From Acidobacteriota bacterium (GTDB lineage: Bacteria; Acidobacteriota; Vicinamibacteria; Vicinamibacterales; UBA2999), in the NCBI GenBank assembly GCA_016192845.1, contig JACPTI010000098.1, positions 27,928 through 91,927 of the forward strand: a stretch of 64,000 nt of DNA, given 5' to 3'. Under the pieces are notes generated by a model. The model was given only the letters and a program-made list of their open reading frames with translations, made no database searches and had not been told where the DNA came from. A program made the translations under genes and the position numbers. Positions 33,541 to 42,295 of this stretch are shown one piece after another. Position 1 is the first letter of the stretch. Every line of letters begins with the position of its first letter.

Positions 33541-35736
33541 CTAGGACCCGATGCGGATCGGCACCAGCTCCTTCGCCTCGTTCGTCTCGCCCTTCGCCGT
33601 GATCTCGATCAGGTACTCGCCGGCCGCAATGGCGGCCAGGCTCATGTCGATCTGGTGGGTGCCGCCGGCCCCGGCGGGCGTGACCGGCACCTCCGTCATC
33701 CTGTCGCCGTTCCGGTTGAGGAGCGCCGCGGCCGGGGTCGCGGTGCCGTAGAGGTCGAACCGAATGAGCAGCCGCTCGGTCCGGGAGAACTCGCGTCCCG
33801 CCACGGGCACCGCGGCCGCGTCGGCCGCACTCGCCTGGAAATCGCGCGCGGTCCGGGCACGATGGACGCGCGGCGTGCTCAGCGCGGCGTCTGGCGTCGT
33901 GAGATCGGGAACCCTGATCGTGCGGATCTCGCTGTCGAGCACGCCGCCTCCGGAGGCCGCCTCGACCGAGAGACGCAGCTCCAGCTCGCCGGGCGGCGCG
34001 TCGAAGACCAGCCGCTGCGGTCCCGCGGCGGGCGGCGCGCCCGGGGTGGTCGGCGGGGCGGTCGACGCGAGCGCCGCGTCGGGCGCGCGCCCGCGGAAGA
34101 CGAGATCGCCGTTGCCGCGCGCGGCAATCACCGACACGCGTCCCGGCTGCGGCTGCTCGCGGCGCACCCCGGGCGGCTGCGGCAGCGGCTCCCAGATCAG
34201 CGTCACGCGCGTCTTCCCCTCGTCGCCGCGCGCGGTGCCGAGCCACGTGCGCACGTACTTGCCGGCCTGCACCGACGGCGCAATCGACGCGAGCGCCTGC
34301 TGGATCGGTTTGGGGGTCTCCGGCACGACCGTGTTTGCGCGCGCCACCTCCTCGGCGCTCAGCGCCCAGTACCCCTTGCGCGCCCGCACCTCCAGACCGC
34401 GCCGCTTCAACCGCACGGTGATCTCGTGGAACTTGCCGTCGTTCGGCGCCTGTGTCGAGTTGTAGCCGATCAGATAGTAGAAGCTCGAGTCGCGGACGAT
34501 CTGCGCCAGCCCCGGCCCCAGGTCGTTGCGGTTGACGATCGCGCGGCCGTCGGTCTCCTCCGCCAGCGAGCGCAGCGTGTCCTGGGTGAACTGGAGCGCC
34601 CGGGCGTCCTGCCGCGGCCCCACCGCTTCGTCGATGCCGAACTCGAAGGGGGTGAGCCCGCGCGGATCCACCGCATAGATCGCCGCGTTGTTGCGGTTGA
34701 AGGCGGTGAACACGTCGCGCATCTGCGCGTACAGGTCCGACTGGGCGAAGATGTGCGCCGTCTCCTCGCGCTGGCTGTTCTCGCCGACGAGCGGCCCCGG
34801 GATGAAACCGCCCTGGCCGAGCCGGCCGAGCGAGGCATCGGAGGTCCGCAACTGCGGCGGCAGCAGCGCCGTGAGTCCTTCGCTGATGTAGATGATCGCC
34901 TTCCGCCCCTCGCGCAGGCCGCCGAGCCGCGCCGCCAGGCCGCGCAGCGCGGTCATGACCACCTCGTTCCGGATCTGTTCCACCACTTCCGACGGCGCGC
35001 GGGCGTACCGCTCCTCGAACCCGGTGCGCGGCTCGTAGTTGAACTTGCGCCCCTCGAATTTCTCGATCGCGCTGATGATCGACTCCTTGTTCCGCGTGAA
35101 GGAAATGCCGTCGAGCGGCGTCAGGGGATACATGAGGCCCACGATGTCGTTCGGGCGCAGCTGCGTCTGGATGAACCGGACGAGCGGCTCCTTGACCGCG
35201 AGCGAGTTGCCGAGCCGCACGTGGTAGTCGTCGAAGAAGAAAACGAACACCCGCACATCGTCTCGAGAGAGTTCGACTTCCTCGTCGATGCGGTTGCGCA
35301 GCTCGCGCGGCGGCGGATCGCCGGGGCGCGGGTTGCCGTCGACGCGGATCAGGCGGAACTGCTCGATCGCCTGCGGCCGGCCGTCCTCGAGCACGTCGAA
35401 GTCGGCCTGCGTGAGGTTGATGACCGGCTCCCCCTTGCCGTCGTGCACGATCACGTCGACGCGGACGAAGTTGACGCCCGCGCGGAACGTCGGCTGCTGC
35501 GGCGCGTCCCCCTGGGCGGGCGCGGCGGCGCCCCCCTGCGGTGCGCCGCCCGGCTGAGCCGCATCAGACTGCTCCACCCCATCGCGCACACTTCGCGCGC
35601 TGGGGGCCCCGGCCTGTGCGGCCTGCGGACGCCCCGTCCCGATCTGTACCCCATCGTGCGACCGCGCGATGGGGGCCCCGACCTCAACGAGACCCAGGGT
35701 CAGCGCCAGAAGGAGCGTGGTGGGCGTGCGGCTCAT
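33541..35736 (-). CDS. Secreted VWA-domain protein of acidobacterial type
   Basis: A 731-residue exported protein (signal peptide MSRTPTTLLLALTLGLVEVG). After a low-complexity stretch follow an N-terminal beta domain (FVRVDVIVHDGKGEPVINLT, then ADFDVLEDGRPQAIEQF), a von Willebrand A domain (VRVFVFFFDDYHVRLGNSLA, AIIYISEGL) and a C-terminal beta-rich part. It matches the 'VWFA-related' family that is strongly expanded in Acidobacteria. The MIDAS sequence is DDYHV rather than DxSxS, as is usual for this family. Residues 19-32 and 41-54 (GAPIARSHDGVQ and GAPSARSVRDGV) are two copies of one palindromic DNA repeat. It is divergent from the acyl-CoA dehydrogenase. Confidence 0.9.
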   Translation of the reverse strand: MSRTPTTLLLALTLGLVEVGAPIARSHDGVQIGTGRPQAAQAGAPSARSVRDGVEQSDAAQPGGAPQGGAAAPAQGDAPQQPTFRAGVNFVRVDVIVHDGKGEPVINLTQADFDVLEDGRPQAIEQFRLIRVDGNPRPGDPPPRELRNRIDEEVELSRDDVRVFVFFFDDYHVRLGNSLAVKEPLVRFIQTQLRPNDIVGLMYPLTPLDGISFTRNKESIISAIEKFEGRKFNYEPRTGFEERYARAPSEVVEQIRNEVVMTALRGLAARLGGLREGRKAIIYISEGLTALLPPQLRTSDASLGRLGQGGFIPGPLVGENSQREETAHIFAQSDLYAQMRDVFTAFNRNNAAIYAVDPRGLTPFEFGIDEAVGPRQDARALQFTQDTLRSLAEETDGRAIVNRNDLGPGLAQIVRDSSFYYLIGYNSTQAPNDGKFHEITVRLKRRGLEVRARKGYWALSAEEVARANTVVPETPKPIQQALASIAPSVQAGKYVRTWLGTARGDEGKTRVTLIWEPLPQPPGVRREQPQPGRVSVIAARGNGDLVFRGRAPDAALASTAPPTTPGAPPAAGPQRLVFDAPPGELELRLSVEAASGGGVLDSEIRTIRVPDLTTPDAALSTPRVHRARTARDFQASAADAAAVPVAGREFSRTERLLIRFDLYGTATPAAALLNRNGDRMTEVPVTPAGAGGTHQIDMSLAAIAAGEYLIEITAKGETNEAKELVPIRIGS
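35577..35684. repeat. Two GC-rich palindromes inside the VWA gene
   Basis: CCCCATCGCGC...GCGCGCTGGGG at 35577-35604 and CCCCATCGTGC...GCGCGATGGGG at 35649-35674, each followed by GCCCCGRCCT. Both are in the same frame and orientation and encode xGAPxARSxxDGV just after the signal peptide. Confidence 0.88.
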
Positions 35737-35805
35737 AACGGTCGTGCTCCCCTTTTCGGGATAATACCACCTGTGACACGGGCTGCAGCGTCAGAGAGGC
35801 ACGGA

Positions 35806-36975
35806 GTGGAAAGCAAGATCGGCACCGAGGCCCCACGGGGACTCACCATACTGAGCGAAGACGAGGCGCTGTTCCGTGACAGTGTTTACGAGTTCGCCGA
35901 CCGCGAAATCCGCCCGCACGTCCGCGAAATGGACGAGGCGGCCCACATTCCGCGCCAGCTCATCGATCGCCTGTTCGAGCTCGGCGTGATGGGCATCGAG
36001 GTGCCTGAGGCGCAGGGGGGCGCGGGCGCGGAGTTCTTTCACGCCGTCCTTGCCGTCGAGGCGCTCTCCCGCGTCGACCCGTCCGTGGGCGTCCTGGTGG
36101 ACGTGCAGAACACGCTCGTCATCAACGCGCTGCTGCGCTGGGGGACCGACGATGTCAAGGCGCGGTACCTGCCCCGCCTGGCGGCCGGGACCGTGGGCGC
36201 CTACGCGCTGTCGGAAGCCGGGTCGGGGAGCGACGCGTTCGCGCTGGCGACGCGCGCGGGCGAGAGCGGCGACGGCTTCGTGCTGACGGGGCGCAAGCTC
36301 TGGATCACCAACGCCGCCGAAGCCGACGTCTTCATCGTCTTTGCGACGGTCGACCCGGAGGCCGGCTACCGCGGCATCACCGCGTTCGTCGTCGAGCGCA
36401 GCTTCCCCGGCTTTGCGGTGGGGCGCAAGGAAGACAAGCTCGGCATCCGCGCGAGCAGCACGTGCGAGCTGCTGCTCGAAGAGTGCCGCGTCCCGCGCGC
36501 CAACGTGCTCGGCGAGGTCGGCAAGGGCTACAAGGTGGCCATCGAGACCCTGAACGAAGGGCGCATCGGCATCGGCGCGCAGATGATCGGCCTCGCTGAG
36601 GGCGCGCTCGACCATGCGGTCCGCTACACGAAGGAGCGGAAGCAGTTCGGCAAAGCGGTGGCCGAGTTCCAGGGCGTCCAGTTCCAGCTCGCGCGGGCCG
36701 CCACGGAGCTCGAGGCCGCGCGGCTGCTCGTGTACAACGCGGCGCGGCTGCGCGGCGCCGGCCGTCCGTTCCTCAAGGAAGCGGCGATGTGCAAGCTCTT
36801 CTCCTCGGAAGTGGCCGAGCGTGTGACCTCGCTCGCCGTGAACCTGTACGGCGGCTACGGCTTCGTCAAGGACTATCCGGTCGAGAAGCTCTATCGCGAC
36901 GCGAAGATCGGCCAGATCTACGAGGGGACATCCAACCTGCAACTGCAGACGATCGCCAGGCAGATTCTCGCGTGA
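35806..36975 (+). CDS. Acyl-CoA dehydrogenase
   Basis: A 389-residue FAD-dependent enzyme making the first oxidation of fatty or branched acyl-CoA. It has YALSEAGSGSDAFALATRA, LTGRKLWITNAAEADVFIVF, VGRKEDKLGIRASSTCELLL, and near the end NLYGGYGFVKDYPVEKLYRD then KIGQIYEGTSNLQ, where the glutamate is the catalytic base of the short-chain/butyryl type. The GTG at 35806 has GAGAGG six bases upstream; a further GTG at 35773 is less likely. Substrate length cannot be fixed from sequence. It could serve the same acyl-CoA pathways as the mutase at 27-29 kb. Confidence 0.93.
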   Translation: MESKIGTEAPRGLTILSEDEALFRDSVYEFADREIRPHVREMDEAAHIPRQLIDRLFELGVMGIEVPEAQGGAGAEFFHAVLAVEALSRVDPSVGVLVDVQNTLVINALLRWGTDDVKARYLPRLAAGTVGAYALSEAGSGSDAFALATRAGESGDGFVLTGRKLWITNAAEADVFIVFATVDPEAGYRGITAFVVERSFPGFAVGRKEDKLGIRASSTCELLLEECRVPRANVLGEVGKGYKVAIETLNEGRIGIGAQMIGLAEGALDHAVRYTKERKQFGKAVAEFQGVQFQLARAATELEAARLLVYNAARLRGAGRPFLKEAAMCKLFSSEVAERVTSLAVNLYGGYGFVKDYPVEKLYRDAKIGQIYEGTSNLQLQTIARQILA

Positions 36976-37057
36976 CCGCCCTGCCTCCACGAACGACACA
37001 CCTTTACCTTGGCGCGGCGCCGAAGTAAAACGTCGTGGTGGCTACGCGCCACGACTC

Positions 37058-37276
37058 ATGGTAGACATCCTGCGGCTTACCGTCCGCGACCCGGCGGGCG
37101 GCGACTGGGAGCACGAGCTGAAGGAGGCGCTCCGGCAGATGGACGGCGTCGTCGGGGTGACCGCGTCCTACAAGGCGAACCTCCTCGGCATCACCTTCGA
37201 TACCAGCAAGGTCACTCCCGCGGCGCTGCGGGCGCGCGTCGAAGCGCTCGGCTACGACGTCGTCACGTGCGGGTGA
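37058..37276 (+). CDS. HMA-like small protein without the metal-binding cysteines
   Basis: A 72-residue protein with the beta-alpha-beta-beta-alpha-beta rhythm of heavy-metal-associated domains: MVDILRLTVRDPAGGDWEHE, LKEALRQMDGVVGVTASYKA, LGITFDTSKVTPAALRARVE, ALGYDV. The GMxCxxC loop is replaced by DPAGGDW, so it probably does not bind copper in the known way. A seven-bp hairpin (37032-37038 with 37049-37055) ends two bases before the ATG and may restrict translation. No metal-transport gene is nearby. Confidence 0.7.
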   Translation: MVDILRLTVRDPAGGDWEHELKEALRQMDGVVGVTASYKANLLGITFDTSKVTPAALRARVEALGYDVVTCG

Positions 37277-37304
37277 TCTGGATCCGTGCGGGAATACTGA
37301 AACC

Positions 37305-37525
37305 GTCGTTCACGCTTCTGCCTTCTCGCTTCTCAGTTCGTGTTCTGGTTCGGTTCTCTGTTCCGGTTCCACGTTCGCAGTTCCGGTCCGCCTAAAGGCG
37401 GACGCTACGTACGTGGCGTCCGGCTTCAGCCGGACCCGAATCCCGAACCGCGAACGGTCGAACATCGAACGCAGAACCGAACCAGAACACGAACCCACAA
37501 CCGAGAAGTCGAGAAGAGTGAACGA
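37305..37525. repeat. Long inverted period-7 element with two nested palindromes
   Basis: Left arm 37305-37385 (GTCGTTCACGCTTCTG at its end) and right arm 37436-37525 (ending GTGAACGAC) are imperfect reverse complements with GTTC/GAAC every seven or so bases. The centre holds GTCCGCCTAAAGGCGGAC (37386-37403) and GTCCGGCTTCAGCCGGAC (37418-37435) around ACGTACGT. So one repeat family is inserted in the loop of another. It fills most of the gap of 257 bases between the HMA-like gene and the first PQQ-type gene. Confidence 0.88.
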
Positions 37526-37533
37526 CAGGGTTC

Positions 37534-38778
37534 TCAGTTCAGCGTCCAGAGCGCGAGCGTCGAGGCGTCCTTGATGAAGATCCGGTTGCCCGAAATCGCC
37601 GGTTGCGCCCAGGTGGAGAACATCTCCCCGGCGGCGACCCGGTAGCGTCGGATCGGCTCGAAACCGGTCCGGCTCACTCGGAAGACGACGAGCTCGCCGT
37701 CGTTCTCCAGGCTGAACATGATGTCACCGGCGCGCGCCAGCGCCACGTTGGCAGCCTGCCGTCCCTCCGACGTCCAGAGCGTCTTCCCCGTCTTCACGTC
37801 GACGGCGTAGTACTGCCCCATGTTGCGGCTCGTCAGGCCGAACATCACGTCGCCGTCGAGCACGGTGTTGCTCAACCGGTTGGGCGGTTCGTCACTCGCC
37901 CACGCGTCTTCCGCCACCCACTGGTTGTTCCGCCTCACGATGTTCACGGCGCGCATCGGTCCGTTGTTGTTCCACACGATGACCGACTGGCCGAAGCGCA
38001 CAGGGGTAATCGAGTTCGTGAAGTTGGAGCTCGCGAAGGGGCGCTCCCAGAGCAGCGCGCCCGTGGCGACGTCGACGCCGACGAGCTTCCCCTGCGTGAT
38101 GGTCACGAGCTGCCGTACGCCGCCGAACTCGGCGACGATCGGCGAGCCGTAGCCGGGGCCGTCGCCGGTCCAGCTCCACCGCTCCGTGCCCGTGTTGAGG
38201 TCGTACGCCGTGAGCGCCCCCTTGTCATGACCGCCGACGTGGAAGATCGCCAGCCCGCGATCGACGATCGGTGAGAAGGAGTGCGACGTGTACATCGGCA
38301 TCAGGGTGGAGGAGCCCGGCTTCTGCCAGATCTGTTTCCCGGTCGCCGCGTCGTACGCGGTCACAGCGCCGGTCATCCCGATCGAATAGAGGCGCCCATT
38401 GAAATAGACGGGGGTCGATTTCGGCCCGGGCCCGTGGGATTTCGACGCGCTGCTCATCTCGAACGGGGCCGGATACCCCGTGCGCCACAGCACCTTGCCG
38501 CTGGCGGCGTCGATCGCGCCCATCACCTCGTCTTCGCCCTGCCGCGAGAACACGTAGACGCGGTTCCCCACCACGAGCGGCGTGGCGTACCCCAGGCCGA
38601 CCTCGATCTTCCAGCGCTGCATGAGCTGTTCCGGCCACGAGGCCGGCGCCGTGAAGCCCGCGATGACGCCGTCGCGGTTGGCGCCGCGCCACTGCGTTAC
38701 GTCGCTCGCCGCCTGCCGCGCCTCGATCGCGGCCGTGAGGCCGGTTCCCAACAGGATCAGCATCGCCGCTCGGCGCAT
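37534..38778 (-). CDS. Secreted PQQ-type beta-propeller protein 1
   Basis: A 414-residue exported protein (MRRAAMLILLGTGLTAAIEA, cleaved near ARQ). The mature start VTQWRGANRDGVIAGF is the standard opening of the PQQ-like propeller family (WxQWRGxxRDGV), followed by blades such as YVFSRQGEDEVMGAIDAASG and YDAATGKQIWQKPG. These repeats form an eight-bladed propeller; true quinoprotein dehydrogenases are longer and have extra ligands, so enzyme activity is uncertain. It is the last of a run TonB receptor - propeller 2 - propeller 1. GGGAGGAGG is upstream of the ATG at some distance. A heptamer array precedes it. Confidence 0.85.
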   Translation of the reverse strand: MRRAAMLILLGTGLTAAIEARQAASDVTQWRGANRDGVIAGFTAPASWPEQLMQRWKIEVGLGYATPLVVGNRVYVFSRQGEDEVMGAIDAASGKVLWRTGYPAPFEMSSASKSHGPGPKSTPVYFNGRLYSIGMTGAVTAYDAATGKQIWQKPGSSTLMPMYTSHSFSPIVDRGLAIFHVGGHDKGALTAYDLNTGTERWSWTGDGPGYGSPIVAEFGGVRQLVTITQGKLVGVDVATGALLWERPFASSNFTNSITPVRFGQSVIVWNNNGPMRAVNIVRRNNQWVAEDAWASDEPPNRLSNTVLDGDVMFGLTSRNMGQYYAVDVKTGKTLWTSEGRQAANVALARAGDIMFSLENDGELVVFRVSRTGFEPIRRYRVAAGEMFSTWAQPAISGNRIFIKDASTLALWTLN

Positions 38779-38800
38779 AGATTCTCGGTCCTCCTCCCTC

Positions 38801-38884
38801 ACCAGCTACCAGCTACCAGCTACCAGCTACCAGCTACCAGCTACCAGCTACCAGCTACCGGCTACCGGCTACCGGCTACCGGCT
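38801..38884 (+). repeat. Twelve-unit ACCAGCT/ACCGGCT heptamer array
   Basis: Eight exact ACCAGCT units followed by four exact ACCGGCT units, without interruption. The variant units are nearest propeller gene 2, whose last codons and stop (TAG at 38869-38871) are inside the array. The clean switch between unit types suggests stepwise expansion from two seeds. Confidence 0.95.
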
Positions 38885-40095
38885 ATGTTGTAGGCGGTAA
38901 GAATACCCTGATTCCGGATGTACAGCCGCCCTCCGCTGACTGCCGGATGCGCCCACGAGGGCCATCCCTGGTCGGGAATCGTAAAGCGCCCCTTCTCGCG
39001 GTAGCCCGCCGGCGTCGCCTCGGCAAGTCCCACCACGTTGTTCTCGCTCAGGAGATAGAGGTGGCCGTCGGCGTAGGCGAGCGATCCCTTGCCCACGCTC
39101 CGGTGGCGCCACATGACCTTGCCGGTGGCAAACTCCAGGCACGTCAGAATCGCATTGCTGAAGCCGTACAAGTATCCGTTCACCAAAACGATCCCGCCGT
39201 GATGGTTCTGCATCTCACGGGTGAAATAGGCTTCCTGCGCCCGCACCTCGCCGCCTTCCGCGCGCAGCGTCAGCAGCACGCCGCCCACGCCGTAATTGGA
39301 GCTGTAAAACACCTTGTTGTCGTGAAAGATCGGCGTCGTGATGTTTGCCGTGTTGTTTGCCACGCGCTCGTACCGCCACATCAGCCGCCCGTCGACAGCG
39401 CGCACGCCGACGCCCGCCTCCCCGGTCAGCGTCATGATCGTGCGGACCCCCTGCACGTCGGCGACGATCGGCGACGCGTAGCCCGCCGGATCGCTCAGCT
39501 CCTTCGTCACCCAGACGGTGCGGCCGGTCATCTTGTCGAGCGCGGCCATCCCGGCGCCCCGGCCGCCGGGCGTCACGATCACACGATCGCCGTCGACGAG
39601 CGGCGATTCGCTGATCAGCCAGCCGATGTTGCGGCCGCCAAACTCCTGCAGGACGTTGCGCTGCCAGACGACCGTGCCGTCCTGCACGCGAAGGCAGGCG
39701 AGGTCGCCGTTCTCCGTCAGCACATACAGGCGATTGCCGTCGACGGTTGGTGTGCCGCGCGGGCCGGGGCCCATGTAGTTGTCGACGGCACGCCCGACGG
39801 GCCGCATCCAGACGACTTTGCCATCCGCGCGGTTCAGCGCGGTGACGACACTCTGCGTCTTCTGCATCCCCTGCGCGAAGACGCGGTCGCCGCTCACCGC
39901 CACCGAGCCGAACCCGGCCCCGAGATTCGCGGCCGACCAGACGCGCGGCGGCCCCGACGCGGGCCACTCGCGGAGCAGCCCGGTCTCCGGCGACACGCCC
40001 GAGCGCGACGGGCCGCGCCACTGCAGCCAGTCCGTGGTCTGCGCCTGCAGCGCGGCGCCGCACACGGCAAACGCAACAGTCGCCAGCGCGCGCAC
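38869..40095 (-). CDS. Secreted PQQ-type beta-propeller protein 2
   Basis: A 408-residue exported protein (VRALATVAFAVCGAALQAQ signal). The mature start is WLQWRGPSRSGVSPETGLLR. Blades include RVFAQGMQKTQSVVTALNRA, LYVLTENGDLACLRVQDGTV and YGFSNAILTCLEFATGKVMW. The last four residues (AGSR) and the stop codon are read from the adjoining heptamer array, so the natural C-terminus may have been lost or changed slightly. The GTG start at 40095 follows the TonB receptor's stop after two bases. It probably works with that receptor and propeller 1. Confidence 0.85.
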   Translation of the reverse strand: MRALATVAFAVCGAALQAQTTDWLQWRGPSRSGVSPETGLLREWPASGPPRVWSAANLGAGFGSVAVSGDRVFAQGMQKTQSVVTALNRADGKVVWMRPVGRAVDNYMGPGPRGTPTVDGNRLYVLTENGDLACLRVQDGTVVWQRNVLQEFGGRNIGWLISESPLVDGDRVIVTPGGRGAGMAALDKMTGRTVWVTKELSDPAGYASPIVADVQGVRTIMTLTGEAGVGVRAVDGRLMWRYERVANNTANITTPIFHDNKVFYSSNYGVGGVLLTLRAEGGEVRAQEAYFTREMQNHHGGIVLVNGYLYGFSNAILTCLEFATGKVMWRHRSVGKGSLAYADGHLYLLSENNVVGLAEATPAGYREKGRFTIPDQGWPSWAHPAVSGGRLYIRNQGILTAYNIAGSR

Positions 40096-40097
40096 CT

Positions 40098-42227
40098 TCA
40101 AAAGCCCACCCCCACGCTGATGCCGAAGGTGCGCGGCGCCCCGGGCTCGCCGATGAAGCCCGACGGCGCGAGCCGCGGATCGTAGGCGAACGCCACCGGC
40201 ACGTAGCGCGTGTCGAAGGCGTTTCGCACCCACGCCTCGCCGAACACGTTCCGGCTTCGCACGCCGGCGCGGAAGTTCGCCAGCGAATAGGCGTCCTGCC
40301 CGGCCCGGTTCAGGTCGTCGTACTGGAACGCGCCGTAAAAGGTCACCTCGGCGCGGCCGTAGAGCGTGGTATCGCCGCGCACGGCGCTCGAGACGACGCC
40401 GCCAAACGTGGCGGTGTAGTCGGGCGTGTTCGGGATCTCGTTCCCCGCCACGACAACCCCGCTCGACACGCTGCGCGCCTTGAAGGTGGCATCCGTGAAT
40501 CCGACCGCGCTGAACAGTTCGATCCCCGGCTGGACGCGCGCGTTCACCTCGAATTCGGCTCCCTGGCTCACAGCGCGCCCGACGTTGGCGATGAAGAACT
40601 GCGCGGGCACCAGCGGGTCGGGCAGGTTCAGCTGGAGATCGTCCCAGTCGATGCGGAACACGGCGGCGTTGGCCGTGAGGCGGCCGCCGAGCCATTGGGT
40701 CTTCACGCCACCTTCCACGTTCCAGGTGTGCTCCTCGCCGTAGGCCTCGAAGCCGGCCGGCGACGCCGGATTGAACCCGCCGGCCTTGAAGCCGCGCGTG
40801 ACCGCCGCATACACCATCCGGTCGGGCTGGAGCCGCAGCGCCACGGCTGCCTGCGGCGAGACGTTCGAGAAGCTCTCCTCGGGCTCGACGAGCCGGCCGG
40901 GCGCAATCGGCGGCGCGAAGAAGGAATTGAGCGACGCCTCCTTGTTCTCGCGATCGAACCTGGCACCGAACGTCACGTCCAGCGTATCGACGAACGTGGC
41001 CGTCGCCTGCCCGTACAGCCCGATCCCGGCATCGTCCAGCGCCGCCCGCGGCGCGTGCTGGCTGACGGCAAACGGCACGAGCGGCGACAACACGAACGGC
41101 GAGAAGGTATTGACGGCATCCTGGTCGTAGTTCTGCGTGAACAGGAAGACGCCGCCCTGCCACCGCAGCGGCACCGCTTCCAGCAGCCGGTACGGCGCAT
41201 TCGCCGCCGACGCGACGCGCACCTCCTGCGTGAACTGGAAGCTGTCCTCCGTGTTCTGCCGCCGCAGCAGCGGCAGCGCGGTGTAGTCGAGGTCCGTCTC
41301 GTCCACCGTCTTCCAGTTGACGAAGCCGGTCGTCGACGACACGGTGAGCCGGCTGTCCGCCCTCCGCACCAGCACCGTCGTGGCGACGAGGTCTCGATCG
41401 GTGTGTCCCTCGAAGTCGCGCGCCACCTCGAAGGGATTCCGGCGGATCGCGCCGAGATCGTTGAGCGCATAGTCGCCGTCGCGGGCGCGCTCGCCGGTGA
41501 CGATGAGCCGCGTTTCCCAGACGTTCGACGGCGCCCAGAGCAACTGCCCCTTGCCCGCGAACGCCGAACGGCTGTCGACGTCGTTGCCGGTGACCACGTT
41601 GCGCGTGAAGCCGTCGCGGCGGCCGTACGCAATGGTGCCGCTCACGCCGACGCGGCCGGCCGCGAGCGGCCCCGAGACGCTGGCGCCGAGGTGCCGCGAC
41701 TCAAAGTTGGACAGCGGCGCGGCCAGCGAGTAGGTCCAGTCGGTGAGCGACGGCCGCGCGCTGGCGACGTTGATCACGCCGGCCAGCGTGTTGCGGCCGA
41801 ACAGCGCGCTCTGAGGTCCGCGGACGAACTCCACCTGCTCGACGTCGAGGAGGTCGAGGCTCGACGTGTTGGAGTGGAGCTGCGGCACGCCGTCGAAATA
41901 GGTGGTGATTGCCGGGTTGGCCGGGCTCGACCCGATGCCGCGGAAGCGCGGGTTGCTCAGCTTCCGCGCCGTGAAGTCGGTAAACTGCACGTTCGGTGCG
42001 TAAATTCCCGCGTCACGCAGGATGGTGACGCCGGCGCCGGCGAGCGTCTCGCGGCCGACCGCGGTCACGCTGACCGGCAGCGTCTGGACGTCGGCGGGCT
42101 CCTTCTGCGCCGTGACGATGACCGTCGGGAGCTGGATGGGTGCGACCTGGCCAGGGGCGACGTTCTGGGCGCGGGCGGCGCCCGAGATTGAGGCGACGAG
42201 GACGAGGACGGTCAGGATTCGCTGCAT
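40098..42227 (-). CDS. TonB-dependent receptor
   Basis: A 709-residue outer-membrane transporter. It has a signal peptide (MQRILTVLVLVASISGAARA), a plug domain beginning LPTVIVTAQKEPADVQTLPV with SVTAVGRETLAGAGV and EFVRGPQSALFGRNTLAGV, and a beta barrel ending in an aromatic residue (ISVGVGF). Such receptors import siderophores, vitamins, sugars or other large nutrients with energy from TonB. The substrate is unknown. It heads an operon with two PQQ-type propellers and is divergent from three more. A CATAAT box lies seven bases before the ATG. Confidence 0.93.
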   Translation of the reverse strand: MQRILTVLVLVASISGAARAQNVAPGQVAPIQLPTVIVTAQKEPADVQTLPVSVTAVGRETLAGAGVTILRDAGIYAPNVQFTDFTARKLSNPRFRGIGSSPANPAITTYFDGVPQLHSNTSSLDLLDVEQVEFVRGPQSALFGRNTLAGVINVASARPSLTDWTYSLAAPLSNFESRHLGASVSGPLAAGRVGVSGTIAYGRRDGFTRNVVTGNDVDSRSAFAGKGQLLWAPSNVWETRLIVTGERARDGDYALNDLGAIRRNPFEVARDFEGHTDRDLVATTVLVRRADSRLTVSSTTGFVNWKTVDETDLDYTALPLLRRQNTEDSFQFTQEVRVASAANAPYRLLEAVPLRWQGGVFLFTQNYDQDAVNTFSPFVLSPLVPFAVSQHAPRAALDDAGIGLYGQATATFVDTLDVTFGARFDRENKEASLNSFFAPPIAPGRLVEPEESFSNVSPQAAVALRLQPDRMVYAAVTRGFKAGGFNPASPAGFEAYGEEHTWNVEGGVKTQWLGGRLTANAAVFRIDWDDLQLNLPDPLVPAQFFIANVGRAVSQGAEFEVNARVQPGIELFSAVGFTDATFKARSVSSGVVVAGNEIPNTPDYTATFGGVVSSAVRGDTTLYGRAEVTFYGAFQYDDLNRAGQDAYSLANFRAGVRSRNVFGEAWVRNAFDTRYVPVAFAYDPRLAPSGFIGEPGAPRTFGISVGVGF

Positions 42228-42234
42228 GCGCGTA

Positions 42235-42240
42235 ATTATG
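42235..42240 (-). promoter_or_regulatory. Candidate -10 box of the TonB receptor (leaderless)
   Basis: CATAAT on the minus strand, seven bases before the ATG at 42227, leaving no room for a ribosome-binding site. Confidence 0.45.
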
Positions 42241-42282
42241 CGCCGGGGCGCGGACGGTAAGCACATGAGGCGGCGTTGAGCG

Positions 42283-42288
42283 TATATT
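42283..42288 (+). promoter_or_regulatory. Candidate -10 box of propeller gene 3 (leaderless)
   Basis: TATATT on the plus strand, seven bases before the ATG at 42296. It mirrors the box of the divergent TonB gene 43 bases away. Confidence 0.45.
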
Positions 42289-42295
42289 GATCGCC

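Noticed and set aside
33445..35805. A plus-strand frame of about 780 codons continuous with the acyl-CoA dehydrogenase
   Set aside because: It is the antisense of the VWA gene without any recognisable domain; the dehydrogenase has its own ribosome-binding site at 35806.
38801..38884. CRISPR array
   Set aside because: Units are 7 bases without spacers; no cas gene is present. The same holds for the other arrays.
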